Positions 34,677-43,667 of a stretch of 64,000 nucleotides of DNA are shown here, piece by piece (the stretch's first letter is position 1; the number at the start of each line of letters is the position of its first letter). The position numbers and the translations under genes are program-made. The stretch is taken from NCBI GenBank assembly GCA_035708205.1, contig DASSSY010000004.1:434001-498000 (forward strand), given 5' to 3'. This DNA comes from DASSSY01 sp035708205 (GTDB taxonomy: Bacteria > Bacteroidota > Bacteroidia > Chitinophagales > Chitinophagaceae). The notes beneath the pieces are model-generated. The model saw nothing but the letters and a program-made list of their open reading frames with translations. It searched no databases and was not told where the DNA came from.

Positions 34677-35930
34677 ATGGATACTAACAATCAACTTTTA
34701 CGGTTTACGACCGCGGGTAGTGTAGATGACGGGAAAAGCACGCTGATCGGTCGTTTATTATATGATTCCAAATCAATCTTTGAAGACCAGCTCAGCTCAG
34801 TTGAAAATACCAGCCGCAAAAAAGGACATGACAAGGTGGACCTGGCCATGTTTACGGACGGGCTTAGGGAAGAACGCGAGCAGGGGATCACGATCGATGT
34901 GGCCTACCGGTACTTTACCACACCCAAACGTAAATTTATCATAGCCGATACGCCGGGCCACATTCAATACACCCGGAATATGGTCACCGGCGCCTCAACG
35001 GCCAATGCCGCCATCATTTTGATCGATGCCCGGAACGGCGTTATCGAGCAAACGAAAAGGCATTCGTTCATTGCTTCATTGCTGCAGATACCGCACCTGA
35101 TCGTTTGTGTCAATAAGATGGACCTGGTCGATTATTCCGAATCCGTTTTCAACGATATCATTGCCCAATATGAAAGCATTTCGGGAAAATTACTGGTCAG
35201 TGACATCCGTTTTATCCCGATCAGCGCCCTGGAAGGCGACAATGTCGTCAATCGTTCCGGGCATATGCCCTGGTACCAGGGCGCGCCGTTGCTGGATACT
35301 TTGGAAACCCTGCATATCAGCAGCGATAATAACAAGGTGGACGCCCGTTTACCGGTACAAACCGTTATCCGGCCGCAGAGAGAAGGCTTTATAGATTACC
35401 GGGGCTATGCCGGCCGTGTGGCCAGCGGCATTTTCCGGAAAGGTGATGAAATTACGGTCTTACCGTCCGGTTTTACGTCAAAAATTAAATCTATAGACAC
35501 TTTTGACCGGTCCGTTGAGGAGGCTTTTGCGCCCATGTCCGTAAGCGTTACTTTAGAAGATGATATTGATGTCAGCCGGGGAAATATGATTGCCAAGAGC
35601 AATAACCTGCCGCAGCCGGTTCAGGAATTTGACGTGATGCTTTGCTGGCTTAATGACCAACCGGCCAGACCAAAGGCTAAGTACATCATCATGCATGCCA
35701 ATAATGAGCAGAAAGCCATCATAAAGGATGTTGTTTATAAAATTGATATCAATACTCTGGACAGGGACAAGGACAATAAGGATCTGGGCATGAATGATAT
35801 CGGCCGTGTGACGATCCGGACCACACAGCCTTTGCTCGTTGATTCCTATCGTAAGAACAGGATCACCGGCAGCATTATCCTGGTGGATGAAGCGACAAAG
35901 AATACCGTTGCCGCCGGTATGATCGTCTGA
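34677..35930 (+). CDS. cysN: sulfate adenylyltransferase, large (GTPase) subunit
   Basis: A 417-residue translation-factor-type GTPase with G1 GSVDDGKST (14-22), G3 DTPGH (91-95) and G4 NKMD (146-149), then EF-Tu-like beta-barrel domains. It regulates and energises APS synthesis by CysD. There is no fused APS-kinase domain, consistent with a separate cysC at 32616. It is the last gene of the sulfate-activation set; an intrinsic terminator lies about 190 bases downstream. Confidence 0.95.
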   Translation: MDTNNQLLRFTTAGSVDDGKSTLIGRLLYDSKSIFEDQLSSVENTSRKKGHDKVDLAMFTDGLREEREQGITIDVAYRYFTTPKRKFIIADTPGHIQYTRNMVTGASTANAAIILIDARNGVIEQTKRHSFIASLLQIPHLIVCVNKMDLVDYSESVFNDIIAQYESISGKLLVSDIRFIPISALEGDNVVNRSGHMPWYQGAPLLDTLETLHISSDNNKVDARLPVQTVIRPQREGFIDYRGYAGRVASGIFRKGDEITVLPSGFTSKIKSIDTFDRSVEEAFAPMSVSVTLEDDIDVSRGNMIAKSNNLPQPVQEFDVMLCWLNDQPARPKAKYIIMHANNEQKAIIKDVVYKIDINTLDRDKDNKDLGMNDIGRVTIRTTQPLLVDSYRKNRITGSIILVDEATKNTVAAGMIV

Positions 35931-36118
35931 TGCCCGCTCCTTTCCGTTCATCCTCATGATGGTTAAAGGATAGTTGAGATATTTCCCTGACAAGTCGCGG
36001 ATTGGCCATAAGAAGATGCCTAAAAGTTTATATATGAGTTACAAATCAAAGTAGTTGCTCAAATGGTATAAAAGGTGCCGTTCCGCCACACATGATACGC
36101 GACACATGATAATTACCC

Positions 36119-36151
36119 AGCCCGTTTTCTTCTTGGAAAACGGGCTTTTTT
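36119..36151 (+). terminator. Rho-independent terminator after the sulfate-activation genes
   Basis: AGCCCGTTTTC (36119-36129), a 6-base loop and GAAAACGGGCT (36136-36146) form a perfect 11-bp stem followed by TTTTTT. The rest of the 308-base gap (35931-36238) contains no gene. Confidence 0.88.
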
Positions 36152-36180
36152 GTTTCCGTATCCCTGCCGGGCGAATACCT

Positions 36181-36188
36181 TATCTTTG
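36181..36188 (+). promoter_or_regulatory. -7 element for the tyrosine phosphatase gene
   Basis: TATCTTTG matches the Bacteroidota -7 consensus, 30 bases after the terminator stem. The nearest TTTG upstream (36149-36152) is 28 bases away, which is long. It suggests the phosphatase gene has its own promoter. Confidence 0.45.
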
Positions 36189-36238
36189 TGGTACGGATTT
36201 TGTATTGAACAGTAAGAATTTACGATCTTTGCCCTATA

Positions 36239-36997
36239 ATGTTTTCAATTTTCAATAAACCTGTTTCCTGCCCGACAGGCTCTCTTTTGCTGACGGATAT
36301 GCATGCGCATATTTTACCGGGCATTGATGACGGGGCGGCTACAGTGGAAGAGGCGCTTGTTTTGGTAGATGGCTTGATCAGCCTGGGGTATCAACAATTA
36401 ATTGCCACGCCGCATATCATGGGCGATTTATATCCCAATACGCCGGAAACCATTCACCAGGCCTACTCCCTGTTAAAAGCGGAAATGGATAAGCGGCATT
36501 ATACCATACCTTTAAGCTATGCGGCCGAATATCTTATTGATGAGCAGTTTCCCGAAAAGATCGAGGCGGGGCTGTTAACCTTTAACGGTAATCATGTGCT
36601 TGTAGAAACCATGTTTGCCGTCTGCCCGCCGAACATAGAGGAGGTTTTGTTTTCATTGCAGGCCCATGGTTATCAACCGGTATTCGCGCATCCTGAGCGG
36701 TATCATTATATGGATGAATCCCTGAAGGGCCTTGAGCCTTTTCAGAAACATCATTGCCTTTTTCAGCCCAACTGGCTGTCTTTCGCGGGCTATTACGGAA
36801 AAAGAGAAAAAATGATCGCCCAAAAGCTGCTTGAGGCGCACCTGGTCAATTTCTTAGGCACCGATATGCACCATACCAGGCATCTTAGCGCCCTGAAGCA
36901 TTTAAAAGTAAAGCCGGTCATACTTCGCCAGTTGGAAGCCATTGATTTCGGGAACAGGCAGCTGCAGGCAGAGCGTGAAGGCACCCCAGAAGTGTAG
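36239..36997 (+). CDS. PHP-type tyrosine-protein phosphatase (CpsB/YwqE-like)
   Basis: A 252-residue PHP-domain protein with metal-binding motifs MHAHILPGIDDG (from residue 21), ATPHI (56-60), AHPERY and GTDMHH. Homologues CpsB and YwqE are manganese-dependent phosphatases that remove phosphate from BY-kinase tyrosine clusters. The obvious target is the ten-tyrosine tail of the Wzc-like protein encoded at 6570, which would control polymer export. It lies at the far right end of the locus behind its own promoter, and converges with the deacetylase gene. Confidence 0.92.
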   Translation: MFSIFNKPVSCPTGSLLLTDMHAHILPGIDDGAATVEEALVLVDGLISLGYQQLIATPHIMGDLYPNTPETIHQAYSLLKAEMDKRHYTIPLSYAAEYLIDEQFPEKIEAGLLTFNGNHVLVETMFAVCPPNIEEVLFSLQAHGYQPVFAHPERYHYMDESLKGLEPFQKHHCLFQPNWLSFAGYYGKREKMIAQKLLEAHLVNFLGTDMHHTRHLSALKHLKVKPVILRQLEAIDFGNRQLQAEREGTPEV

Positions 36998-36998
36998 G

Positions 36999-37787
36999 CT
37001 AAATGGTTTCAAACACATAGCCTTTTCCACGGATGCCTGCAATGAGCTCCGGCAGGATCCTGTGGGTGATCGTACAATGGTCATGCAGAAGGATAATGGC
37101 CCCGGGTTTTATTTTTCTAAGAAGGCGTTTTAATAATTTCTTTTCAGAGCGGGCGATCGTATCTAAGGAGCGGATGCTCCAGCCGACACTGGCCATGCCT
37201 GCCTGGTGTACAGCCTTCGCCAGGTTCGGGTTGGTCACGCCATAAGGCGGCCGGAACAGGCGCACCGGTTTTTGAATAATGGATTCAATAGCCATATTGG
37301 CGGACAGGATTTCCGACAGCATTTCCTTGCTGCTTTTCCAGTCAAAATCCCTCCCGTGGGAAAAGCTGTGCCCGCCTATTTCATGACCTTCTTCAACCAT
37401 TCGCCTGACAATTTTTTCTTTACCTTCTATTTGCCGGCCGATCAGGAAAAATGTGGCCGGTACCCTTTCCTTTTTGAGAATATCCAATACCGTTGGGCTA
37501 TGGTCGCCCGGCCCGTCATCAAAGCTCAGCGCGACGGCTTTTTCGTGATGCGACAAACCAAAGCCTTTTGGGTTGAAGTGCAGGCGCAGACGGGGCAGCT
37601 TATTTTTAGATCTGATGTAAAAATTCCAACGGATAAAGATGCTCCCTAAAATGATTATGATAAGGTAAGCCAGCAATATAACGGGTAGCCACCAGGGGCT
37701 GTAGCCATTAAAATAAATACCGGCGGAGACATGCAGGAGCAATACAATAATAAATATCGTAAAAACGCTAAATTTAGATGGGTGCAC
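36999..37787 (-). CDS. polysaccharide deacetylase (CE4, NodB domain)
   Basis: A 262-residue protein with two N-terminal hydrophobic segments (about 7-24 and 32-53) that anchor it in the membrane, and a NodB domain. The metal and catalytic motifs are LSFDDGP (D90, D91), HSFSH (H140, H144) and FRPPYG (179-183). CE4 enzymes remove N- or O-acetyl groups from peptidoglycan, chitin-like or exopolysaccharide chains. Location beside the polysaccharide locus makes the exopolymer a candidate substrate, but a cell-wall role is equally possible. It ends one base from the convergent phosphatase gene. Confidence 0.9.
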   Translation of the reverse strand: MHPSKFSVFTIFIIVLLLHVSAGIYFNGYSPWWLPVILLAYLIIIILGSIFIRWNFYIRSKNKLPRLRLHFNPKGFGLSHHEKAVALSFDDGPGDHSPTVLDILKKERVPATFFLIGRQIEGKEKIVRRMVEEGHEIGGHSFSHGRDFDWKSSKEMLSEILSANMAIESIIQKPVRLFRPPYGVTNPNLAKAVHQAGMASVGWSIRSLDTIARSEKKLLKRLLRKIKPGAIILLHDHCTITHRILPELIAGIRGKGYVFETI

Positions 37788-37931
37788 GCATTCGTTATTT
37801 GACCGGCAAACTTAATGTAAATTTTGAGAATAAGCATGACGTGAACGGTAGGAGGAGAGATAACGGGCGGGTATAACCACACCTCTGATTGCATTTAACC
37901 GGAGATGCCTGACCTATTAACTTTGAGCGGC

Positions 37932-38354
37932 CTATGTATGGTTGTTATCAGCAAGGATTTTATTAAAATCCTTTTGCAATTGGCGTTGTTTTTGATCAAT
38001 ATCGTGAATGATGGCTTCCAGCTCGCTGATAATGGAGATGACCAGTTCGTCCGTTTGTTTTCCCGGAAAAGATTGCTCAAGCGAATAACTTTTTGTCTTG
38101 TCGGTCTGAAGCGCGGCCCTTTTTTCTTCTCCTATCAGGAGCTCCATGAGATCGGCGTCCAGAAGAAAGGCGATTTCCAGTATGAGCAGTACATCCAGGA
38201 TTTTTCGCTCACCTCTTTCTATTTTGGCATAATTTCTGACTTCAATACGAAGTTTTTGGGCCACCTCCTGCTGGGTCAGGCCCTGGGCATTCCTAAATTT
38301 TTTGATCCTTTGTCCAATGTCGGATACGTTGATGTTTTTAATGTTCATGTGCAT
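37932..38354 (-). CDS. XRE-family helix-turn-helix transcriptional regulator
   Basis: A 140-residue protein with an N-terminal HTH_3 domain (IGQRIKKFRNAQGLTQQEVAQKL, in two parts near residues 13-35, and YAKIERGERK). A C-terminal helical region near 85-135 probably dimerises. Two ATGs (38354 and 38348) are possible starts. Palindromic sites at 38384-38433 just upstream look like an operator, so it may repress itself. It may also control the polysaccharide deacetylase gene 144 bases downstream on the same strand; there is no direct evidence. Confidence 0.88.
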   Translation of the reverse strand: MHMNIKNINVSDIGQRIKKFRNAQGLTQQEVAQKLRIEVRNYAKIERGERKILDVLLILEIAFLLDADLMELLIGEEKRAALQTDKTKSYSLEQSFPGKQTDELVISIISELEAIIHDIDQKQRQLQKDFNKILADNNHT

Positions 38355-38383
38355 TGTTATGTTTTGATTGGTTTATTATCGGG

Positions 38384-38433
38384 AAGTATAATACTTTTAT
38401 CCATTATATATATAAATAAAGAATAAAAGTATT
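38384..38433. promoter_or_regulatory. palindromic operator-like sites upstream of the XRE gene
   Basis: AAGTAT-A-ATACTT (38384-38396) is a perfect 13-base palindrome. AATACTTTTAT (38390-38400) has a perfect inverted copy ATAAAAGTATT at 38423-38433. The repeated half-site AAGTAT lies 30-80 bases upstream of the regulator start, as expected for an autoregulatory operator. Confidence 0.55.
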
Positions 38434-39336
38434 CAAATTGTGGCTGTAAAGTTATAGAACATGAACATCTTATTGTAATGCATGCCTAAAATATGTATGT
38501 TTTAGACTGCTCTCTTTTATTTTTTCACTGGCCTTATGCCTGTCTTCGGCCATTCCGGCTGTTTTTTTAATCTTTTTTTCGCCTTCGGGTCGCAATATTA
38601 TAGTGAAGTACCTTTGAAGAGGGCAATTTATTATTTAACAATAATGTAGTTATAGATGTTTGTGGGCTTAATGTTAATCCACGGCTGGAAGTTGGACCGT
38701 ATGGCTACACAAATTATGCTCGAAAGTTACACATTTTGTGTATATTAATTTATATTTGTGTGTGCTAGCTTTGCTGTCCTGCTTATTCCGTGAATTCGGA
38801 GGTGGCATTTTTGAAAAGAGTTCCTGCAAAAATTAGAGCGCCGGGCCGGGGATACTGGTTTATGGCTGGTTAGGGTTGACTGTGACTCTATCTATTATGC
38901 CGGGAGAGCGGCTTAATGTCATGAGTTAAACAATACGGGGAACGAACGGTTGGTTATTGTAGAGGAAGGTGTGGTGCCCTCATTTCCCCGGATCCCGCAA
39001 CGATGACGGTGCATATGGCTGTTACGTTATGGCCGGGGCGATGCCGGAAATGAAAGAAATCCGTTAGGAGATATGGAGTATTCTGAAAGAAAGCAGCATA
39101 GAAATTGGTGGTCTGCCGGAAGCGAAACGAATCTTTCGCCATGGAACAATTGGTCTTTTTCCGCCCGTTGATCTGTGTTCTACTTGGGGAAGATATATAA
39201 GAATCCAACCGGGAATGGACATGCATTTCGCGGATATGCATCAGTGGGCTCTGATCCCTCATGCCAAAACCGTTAATAAATATTGCTTGCAGGATTTAGT
39301 TTATTATACCCCGGCAATAATTATCAAAGGAATGGA
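38434..39336. other. 903-base gap without a recognisable gene
   Basis: I see no convincing coding region on either strand. Short open frames at 38954-39262 (minus) and 39215-39403 (plus) have no recognisable motif and unlikely composition. A TATATTTG (38751-38758) and a TAGCTTTG (38766-38773) resemble -7 elements, but no good start codon follows. An unannotated small RNA or a decayed gene is possible. The short repeats of the left half of the window are absent. Confidence 0.5.
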
Positions 39337-40125
39337 TCAATACACATATTGTCCCTCCTTGTTATACATTACAGGAAAAATCTTGTGGTATTTTTCAAAG
39401 TAATCGTAGCCTGCTTTCAGGTTTAGCCAGAAACGATGATTTGATGCGGAATTGCCATATTCCTTATCTAAAAAATTGATGGTTGTGGTGTTGAAGCGTA
39501 CCGGGAAGATGTGCACCGGGATGTTATTTTGCCCGTTGCTTTTGGCAATGAGGCAGAGGGTGTAGATCTCTTCAATGCCCGCATTGGTCATGGGCATGCA
39601 GCCTATGGTGACGCAGCCTCCATGGATATAGATATCCCCGCCCAGGTCGCTTTTGTTACCCAGGACCCTGTCCGAATAGTTGGGATAGCTCAGCATCAGC
39701 GACAAGTAAAAGTCACTCCTGGGATTGAAATCTGAAATGAAATAGTAACCTTCCGGTACCTGGCGGTCGCCTTGCCAGCGTTTGGGCCCCAGAATACCCG
39801 ATAAGGCGCAGATCGGGTATTCCTTGAATAGCCGGTAGGTATCCACGCCGTCGTCTTTTACCCATATCTCCATTTTGTTGTGCGCTTTAAAAGAGCGGAT
39901 GAGGATATCCTTTGGCGGCCAGCTGAAATGTTTTTCTTTGAATTGTTGTTCCAGCTGGCCGGCATAAGTTTGATATGCATTGGCCACGCGCGGAGCGGAC
40001 AGCTGGAAGGCTTTAAAATCCTGAGCGGAAAGATTTTGTTGCGCCATTGCCTGAAGAACACTCATTCCTATAATGCTTATGGTCATCATCAGGAGTCGGC
40101 ATTGGGTTCTAATGTTTTTTTGCAT
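39337..40125 (-). CDS. L,D-transpeptidase family protein (YafK-like)
   Basis: A 262-residue protein with a signal peptide (hydrophobic stretch to AMAQQ, about residue 28) and a YkuD-type domain. The catalytic motif reads IHGGCVTIGCMPM, matching HGxxxxxGC, with the nucleophilic Cys near residue 181. YafK-type enzymes act on peptidoglycan cross-links or protein-peptidoglycan bonds in the periplasm. A TACCTTTG -7 element on the minus strand (40205-40212) gives a leader of about 70 bases. It appears monocistronic. Confidence 0.9.
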   Translation of the reverse strand: MQKNIRTQCRLLMMTISIIGMSVLQAMAQQNLSAQDFKAFQLSAPRVANAYQTYAGQLEQQFKEKHFSWPPKDILIRSFKAHNKMEIWVKDDGVDTYRLFKEYPICALSGILGPKRWQGDRQVPEGYYFISDFNPRSDFYLSLMLSYPNYSDRVLGNKSDLGGDIYIHGGCVTIGCMPMTNAGIEEIYTLCLIAKSNGQNNIPVHIFPVRFNTTTINFLDKEYGNSASNHRFWLNLKAGYDYFEKYHKIFPVMYNKEGQYVY

Positions 40126-40471
40126 GAAATTGATGTTGGATCGTGGTACAAAAATTTAAGCGCCGGGCATTCGACGGAACGAACGTAAAAGTACAGGAAA
40201 TCCGCAAAGGTAAGTGTTAGCGCCTGCTTAAATTAAGGGATCGTATAATGCCCGGATGACTTCGGTCGGGAAGACCGGGCGCAGTGGAAGGCAACCGCAA
40301 TACCCGGCCATAGAAGGGTGCCGTGAAGATCCATTGCTTGCCGACATGAAGCTTCCCGGTTGGGCCAGGGGTAATGGCTTAAAATGAATGGGTGATCTTT
40401 AAAGAAGTCTTCCGGTATTGCTCGGGCAGAATGATTACATTTGCATCTGGAAATAAAATTGAGTGTCATTC
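40126..40471. other. divergent intergenic region
   Basis: 346 bases between the divergent L,D-transpeptidase and biotin-carrier genes. It holds a minus-strand -7 element CAAAGGTA (complement TACCTTTG, 40205-40212) and a plus-strand TACATTTG (40436-40443) 29 bases before the ATG at 40472. Nothing else is recognised. Confidence 0.5.
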
Positions 40472-40972
40472 ATGCATAAGGTGAAGATCAACGGACGGGG
40501 AACGATGGCGGTTAGCCTGGCTTCCGGCCAGGCAATCATTGACGGACAACAAGTTCCATGGGATATATGTCCCTTACCCGATGGTCGTCTGAATATCCTG
40601 ATGGGTGCCAAAAGCTATAACGCTTATTTAGTGGCCCTGGATAAACAAAAAAAGGAATTAACACTTAGGATCAATGGCGTCGAATATCGGGTGACGGTTC
40701 AGGAGCCGATCGACCTTTTGTTGCAGAAAATGGGGCTGAACATGAATTTGGCCAAGAAAGCGCAATCGATTAAGGCGCCGATGCCCGGCTTGGTTTTGAA
40801 TATTATGGTTGAAGAGGGCCAGGCCTTGAAGAAAGGTGATCCGGTATTGATCCTGGAAGCCATGAAAATGGAGAATGTATTTAAGGCACCGGAAGACGCA
40901 GTGGTAAAAAGCATTAAAATCAAAGCCGGCCAGGCTGTCGAGAAAGGCGCTGTATTGATAGAGTTAGCGTGA
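40472..40972 (+). CDS. biotin carboxyl carrier protein (biotin/lipoyl domain protein)
   Basis: A 166-residue protein whose last 75 residues form a biotinyl domain with the biotinylation motif EAMKMEN and the opening IKAPMPGLV. In Bacteroidota such separate carriers belong to propionyl-/methylmalonyl- or acetyl-CoA carboxylase systems; the carboxylase subunits are not in this window. The biotin ligase that would modify it is at 48909. The ATG at 40472 is preferred to a GTG nine bases upstream; a TACATTTG promoter element at 40436-40443 fits either. Confidence 0.88.
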   Translation: MHKVKINGRGTMAVSLASGQAIIDGQQVPWDICPLPDGRLNILMGAKSYNAYLVALDKQKKELTLRINGVEYRVTVQEPIDLLLQKMGLNMNLAKKAQSIKAPMPGLVLNIMVEEGQALKKGDPVLILEAMKMENVFKAPEDAVVKSIKIKAGQAVEKGAVLIELA

Positions 40973-41044
40973 TTTCATCCTGGCTTGAGTATCCGGTTGA
41001 TAGCTGCGGGCGGTGAATTCTTTTATTTTTTAGGATTATTACAT

Positions 41045-42001
41045 ATGAAACGAATTGCGTTAGTTGTATTATTCTTTGTTTTGTCCGGCAGCTATGCTGT
41101 CGCCCAAAACGATTATTCCTATTTTTATTTTGAAGGCGATCAGCAGACGCCATTTTATGTTAAGGTAGAAGGGAAAATGCAGCCGCGTTACGGCCAGAAT
41201 CACTTCATCATCCCGGATCTGGCTGAGGGATATACTCATTTTGAAATATTATTTCAGCAAAATGAATATCCGCCACAGAAATTTTTTCTGGAGGTGCCTG
41301 GAAACGGTTTTCGGGGTTTTGTGTTGCATAAGATTAATGATGAGCAATTCGCGCTTCTGGATCTGCAACAGCAAAAATACATTCCGGCCGACAACACAAA
41401 AGAAGAAGGCGCTGCCGGTATGCTTTCTCCTCTAAGTGATGCCTCGCCTGCGGTAACTCCCGCATTTAAACCGGCTTCAGAAACCGGCCGTGACAAAAGG
41501 CGTCGTCATGAGGATATGAACGGCCGGCTGGCCTTGCTGGCCGGCGATACCGTTATACGCCTCTCGGACAACAATGATACCGTACCGGCCGGGAGGGAAC
41601 AAAAAATGACCGCGGATGGTTCTTTTTTAAACGGTATTGTGCTGAATGGCAATAACAACGAGATCAACGCAAAGACTGATGGCAGTTTACCGCCGGTGCC
41701 TAATACCGATTGTCCTAACGCTATGAGCAACGAGGAGTTTGAAGGTTTTGCCCTTAAGCTTTTGGACAGGGATGGTGATGACAACCGGTTGAAGTATTTG
41801 AAAAAACAGCTCAATATCTATTGCTTTTCAACTGAGCAGGTACGCATCATTGCTAAAAATCTGACCATGCAATCCTCCCGTTATGAAGCTGTAAAAATGC
41901 TGTATCGCCACACCAGCGACCAGGAAAATTACAGCCGCCTGGAAAGCCTTTTCAATACGCCATTCCTGAAAGAAAAGTTTAACGCCATCCTTCATCCATA
42001 A
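41045..42001 (+). CDS. secreted DUF4476 domain protein
   Basis: A 318-residue protein beginning with a clear signal peptide (MKRIALVVLFFVLSGSYAVAQ, cleavage after AQ, quoted once). A beta-rich N-terminal part, a Ser/Pro/Asp-rich linker and a C-terminal DUF4476 domain follow (MSNEEFEGFALKLLDRDGDD near residue 228, ending SRLESLFNTPFLKEKF). DUF4476 proteins are common and uncharacterised in Bacteroidota. The ATG at 41045 is chosen because the signal peptide starts there; an upstream ATG-less extension to 40985 is unlikely. Confidence 0.82.
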   Translation: MKRIALVVLFFVLSGSYAVAQNDYSYFYFEGDQQTPFYVKVEGKMQPRYGQNHFIIPDLAEGYTHFEILFQQNEYPPQKFFLEVPGNGFRGFVLHKINDEQFALLDLQQQKYIPADNTKEEGAAGMLSPLSDASPAVTPAFKPASETGRDKRRRHEDMNGRLALLAGDTVIRLSDNNDTVPAGREQKMTADGSFLNGIVLNGNNNEINAKTDGSLPPVPNTDCPNAMSNEEFEGFALKLLDRDGDDNRLKYLKKQLNIYCFSTEQVRIIAKNLTMQSSRYEAVKMLYRHTSDQENYSRLESLFNTPFLKEKFNAILHP

Positions 42002-42340
42002 GTATGCTTTTCGAATAATTATGCCCATTGGAATAACCGGTTGCTCCCGGGCTGAATGGCCGTCCGGTCTCCTTTTGTTATGCCATTTAGCTATTTATCT
42101 GGCATAGTTGAAATTTATCTCTTTTCTCTGTGGTTGCGTGTCCTGCCACAAATCGTGTCGGTTAAGTCTAACTGTATTACGGTCCGGTCACCAGGATGCC
42201 GATGAGCGTGATCGTATAGTCAATCCTGATAAGGTCATTGGGTTATTTTGATAGCGGCCGACTTGCTGAAGCCTTCCGAATTCGCTAATTTTGTGGACTA
42301 TTATTTATCATCTATTTTAAAACAATAAATTTTTTGTCTT
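42002..42340. other. intergenic region with the superoxide dismutase promoter
   Basis: 339 bases without a gene. A small inverted repeat ATGCCA/TGGCAT lies at about 42080-42105. The promoter is at 42263-42293. No repeat families of the left half occur. Confidence 0.5.
42263..42293 (+). promoter_or_regulatory. promoter of the superoxide dismutase gene
   Basis: TTG at 42263-42265 and TAATTTTG at 42286-42293 are 20 bases apart, a close match to the Bacteroidota consensus. The leader would be about 40 bases. Confidence 0.7.
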
Positions 42341-42949
42341 ATGGTACATTCACTTCCGGCGTTGCCTTACAGTTTCGACGCCTTAGAACCACACATTGAC
42401 GCCACTACAATGGAAATCCATCACGATCGTCACCATGCCGGTTATATCAATAATCTTAATGCCGCGATCGAGGGTACGGACGCCGCGGATCTTTCATTAG
42501 AAGATCTGATGAAAAATATTTCCAAATATCCTGCTGCTGTCCGCAATAACGGCGGTGGCGCTTACAATCACGGTCTTTTCTGGACTGTTTTGACCCCCAA
42601 CAAAACGACTCCCCAAGGGAAACTGTTAGACGCCATCAATGGCGCTTTTGGTAGTGTTGATAAGCTAAAAGAAGACCTGAACAAAGCCGCGGCCACCCGC
42701 TTCGGTAGCGGCTGGGGCTGGCTTATTGTTACCCCAGCGGGTAAACTGGCGGTTTGTTCCACTCCTAACCAGGATAATCCTTTGATGGATATTGCTGAGG
42801 TAAAAGGCACACCCGTCTTTGGCGTCGATGTTTGGGAACACGCTTATTATTTGAAGTACCAGAATAAACGTCCCGATTATTTGAGCGCCGTTTGGGAAAT
42901 CATCAATTGGGATGAAGTGGCTAAGCGTTTTGAAGCGGCTGTAAAGTAA
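42341..42949 (+). CDS. sodA: superoxide dismutase, Mn/Fe type
   Basis: A 202-residue SOD with metal ligands H27, H77, D163 and H167 (HHDRHHAGY, NGGGAYNHGLFW, DVWEHAYY). Gly-rich GGG before the second ligand and Gln144 in TPNQDNP place the outer-sphere Gln as in manganese or cambialistic enzymes rather than strict iron SODs. It destroys superoxide in the cytoplasm. The gene is monocistronic, with its own promoter, and a hairpin follows at 43001-43034. Confidence 0.95.
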   Translation: MVHSLPALPYSFDALEPHIDATTMEIHHDRHHAGYINNLNAAIEGTDAADLSLEDLMKNISKYPAAVRNNGGGAYNHGLFWTVLTPNKTTPQGKLLDAINGAFGSVDKLKEDLNKAAATRFGSGWGWLIVTPAGKLAVCSTPNQDNPLMDIAEVKGTPVFGVDVWEHAYYLKYQNKRPDYLSAVWEIINWDEVAKRFEAAVK

Positions 42950-43000
42950 TTTATGGATCAGATTTCGCTTTGAAGAAAATGTCCTCTGAATAGGATATCG

Positions 43001-43034
43001 GAACAACCCTGGGAAAACACGCCCGGGGTTGTTC
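43001..43034 (+). terminator. hairpin downstream of sodA, possible terminator
   Basis: GAACAACCCTGGG and CCCGGGGTTGTTC pair over 13 positions with one G-U, around an 8-base loop. No T-run follows, so termination is not certain. The rest of the 382-base gap (42950-43331) holds no gene that I can see. Confidence 0.45.
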
Positions 43035-43331
43035 GCGTTAGAAGATAATTGTCAGTATCGTTTATATATTTATTTTAATACGGTGACTTTTGATCTCTCC
43101 ATCTAAAATCGGTCTTTTCTGTTGGTCCTCACTAACAGGGGGGGCGGCGGACAACGGCTACGGCGATGCCCTATAATTGTCGAAATGGCATTAGGATTGA
43201 TTTGTTGGCTTGTCCGCTGCAAAACCTTGGTGGCTTTTTGATAAAGTATTAGGATTGGGACCGCTAATGCAACTGTCCGAAAATGTTGCGCTCTCGCTGG
43301 AGCCATTTCTTATAATATTGCAGTCAGTATC

Positions 43332-43667
43332 TTAATGCGATACGGCCTTCAATCCCACGATCGAGCCAATCAGTGTGAAAATGAAAAACATTCGCCAGAA
43401 GGTAGCCGGCTCGTGAAACAGGAAAATACCCAGTAAAACGGTTCCGGTCGCGCCAATGCCGGTCCATACCGCATAAGCGGTTCCCAACGGTAAGGCGGTC
43501 TGCCCGGAAGTGGCCTTGTATAGCAAGAACATGCTTATGAACAGGCTGACCAGGAAACCTCCTAACCAGAGCCAGCGCTGCTGCCCCCAGGTCTCATTGG
43601 CTTTGGCCAGGCAACTGGTAAAACCAACCTCAAACAATCCGCCGATAATTAGTAGAATCCAGTTCAT
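43332..43667 (-). CDS. small multidrug resistance (SMR) family exporter
   Basis: A 111-residue protein with four membrane helices and the key membrane Glu13 in GGLFEVGF. The GTAYAVWTGIGATGTVLLGI signature is shared by EmrE-like drug pumps and SugE/Gdx guanidinium exporters. The sequence around Glu13 leans toward the Gdx side, but no guanidine riboswitch is seen upstream. Thus the substrate is open. I chose the ATG at 43667; a start 10 codons upstream would add a non-family extension. The clpX gene diverges from it. Confidence 0.85.
   Translation of the reverse strand: MNWILLIIGGLFEVGFTSCLAKANETWGQQRWLWLGGFLVSLFISMFLLYKATSGQTALPLGTAYAVWTGIGATGTVLLGIFLFHEPATFWRMFFIFTLIGSIVGLKAVSH

Noticed and set aside
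337..36000. CRISPR array made of the short intergenic repeats
   Set aside because: Repeats are degenerate, unevenly spaced, in mixed orientation and without spacers or cas genes.
38954..39262. 102-codon minus-strand frame in the long gap
   Set aside because: No motif, no start signal and composition unlike neighbouring genes.
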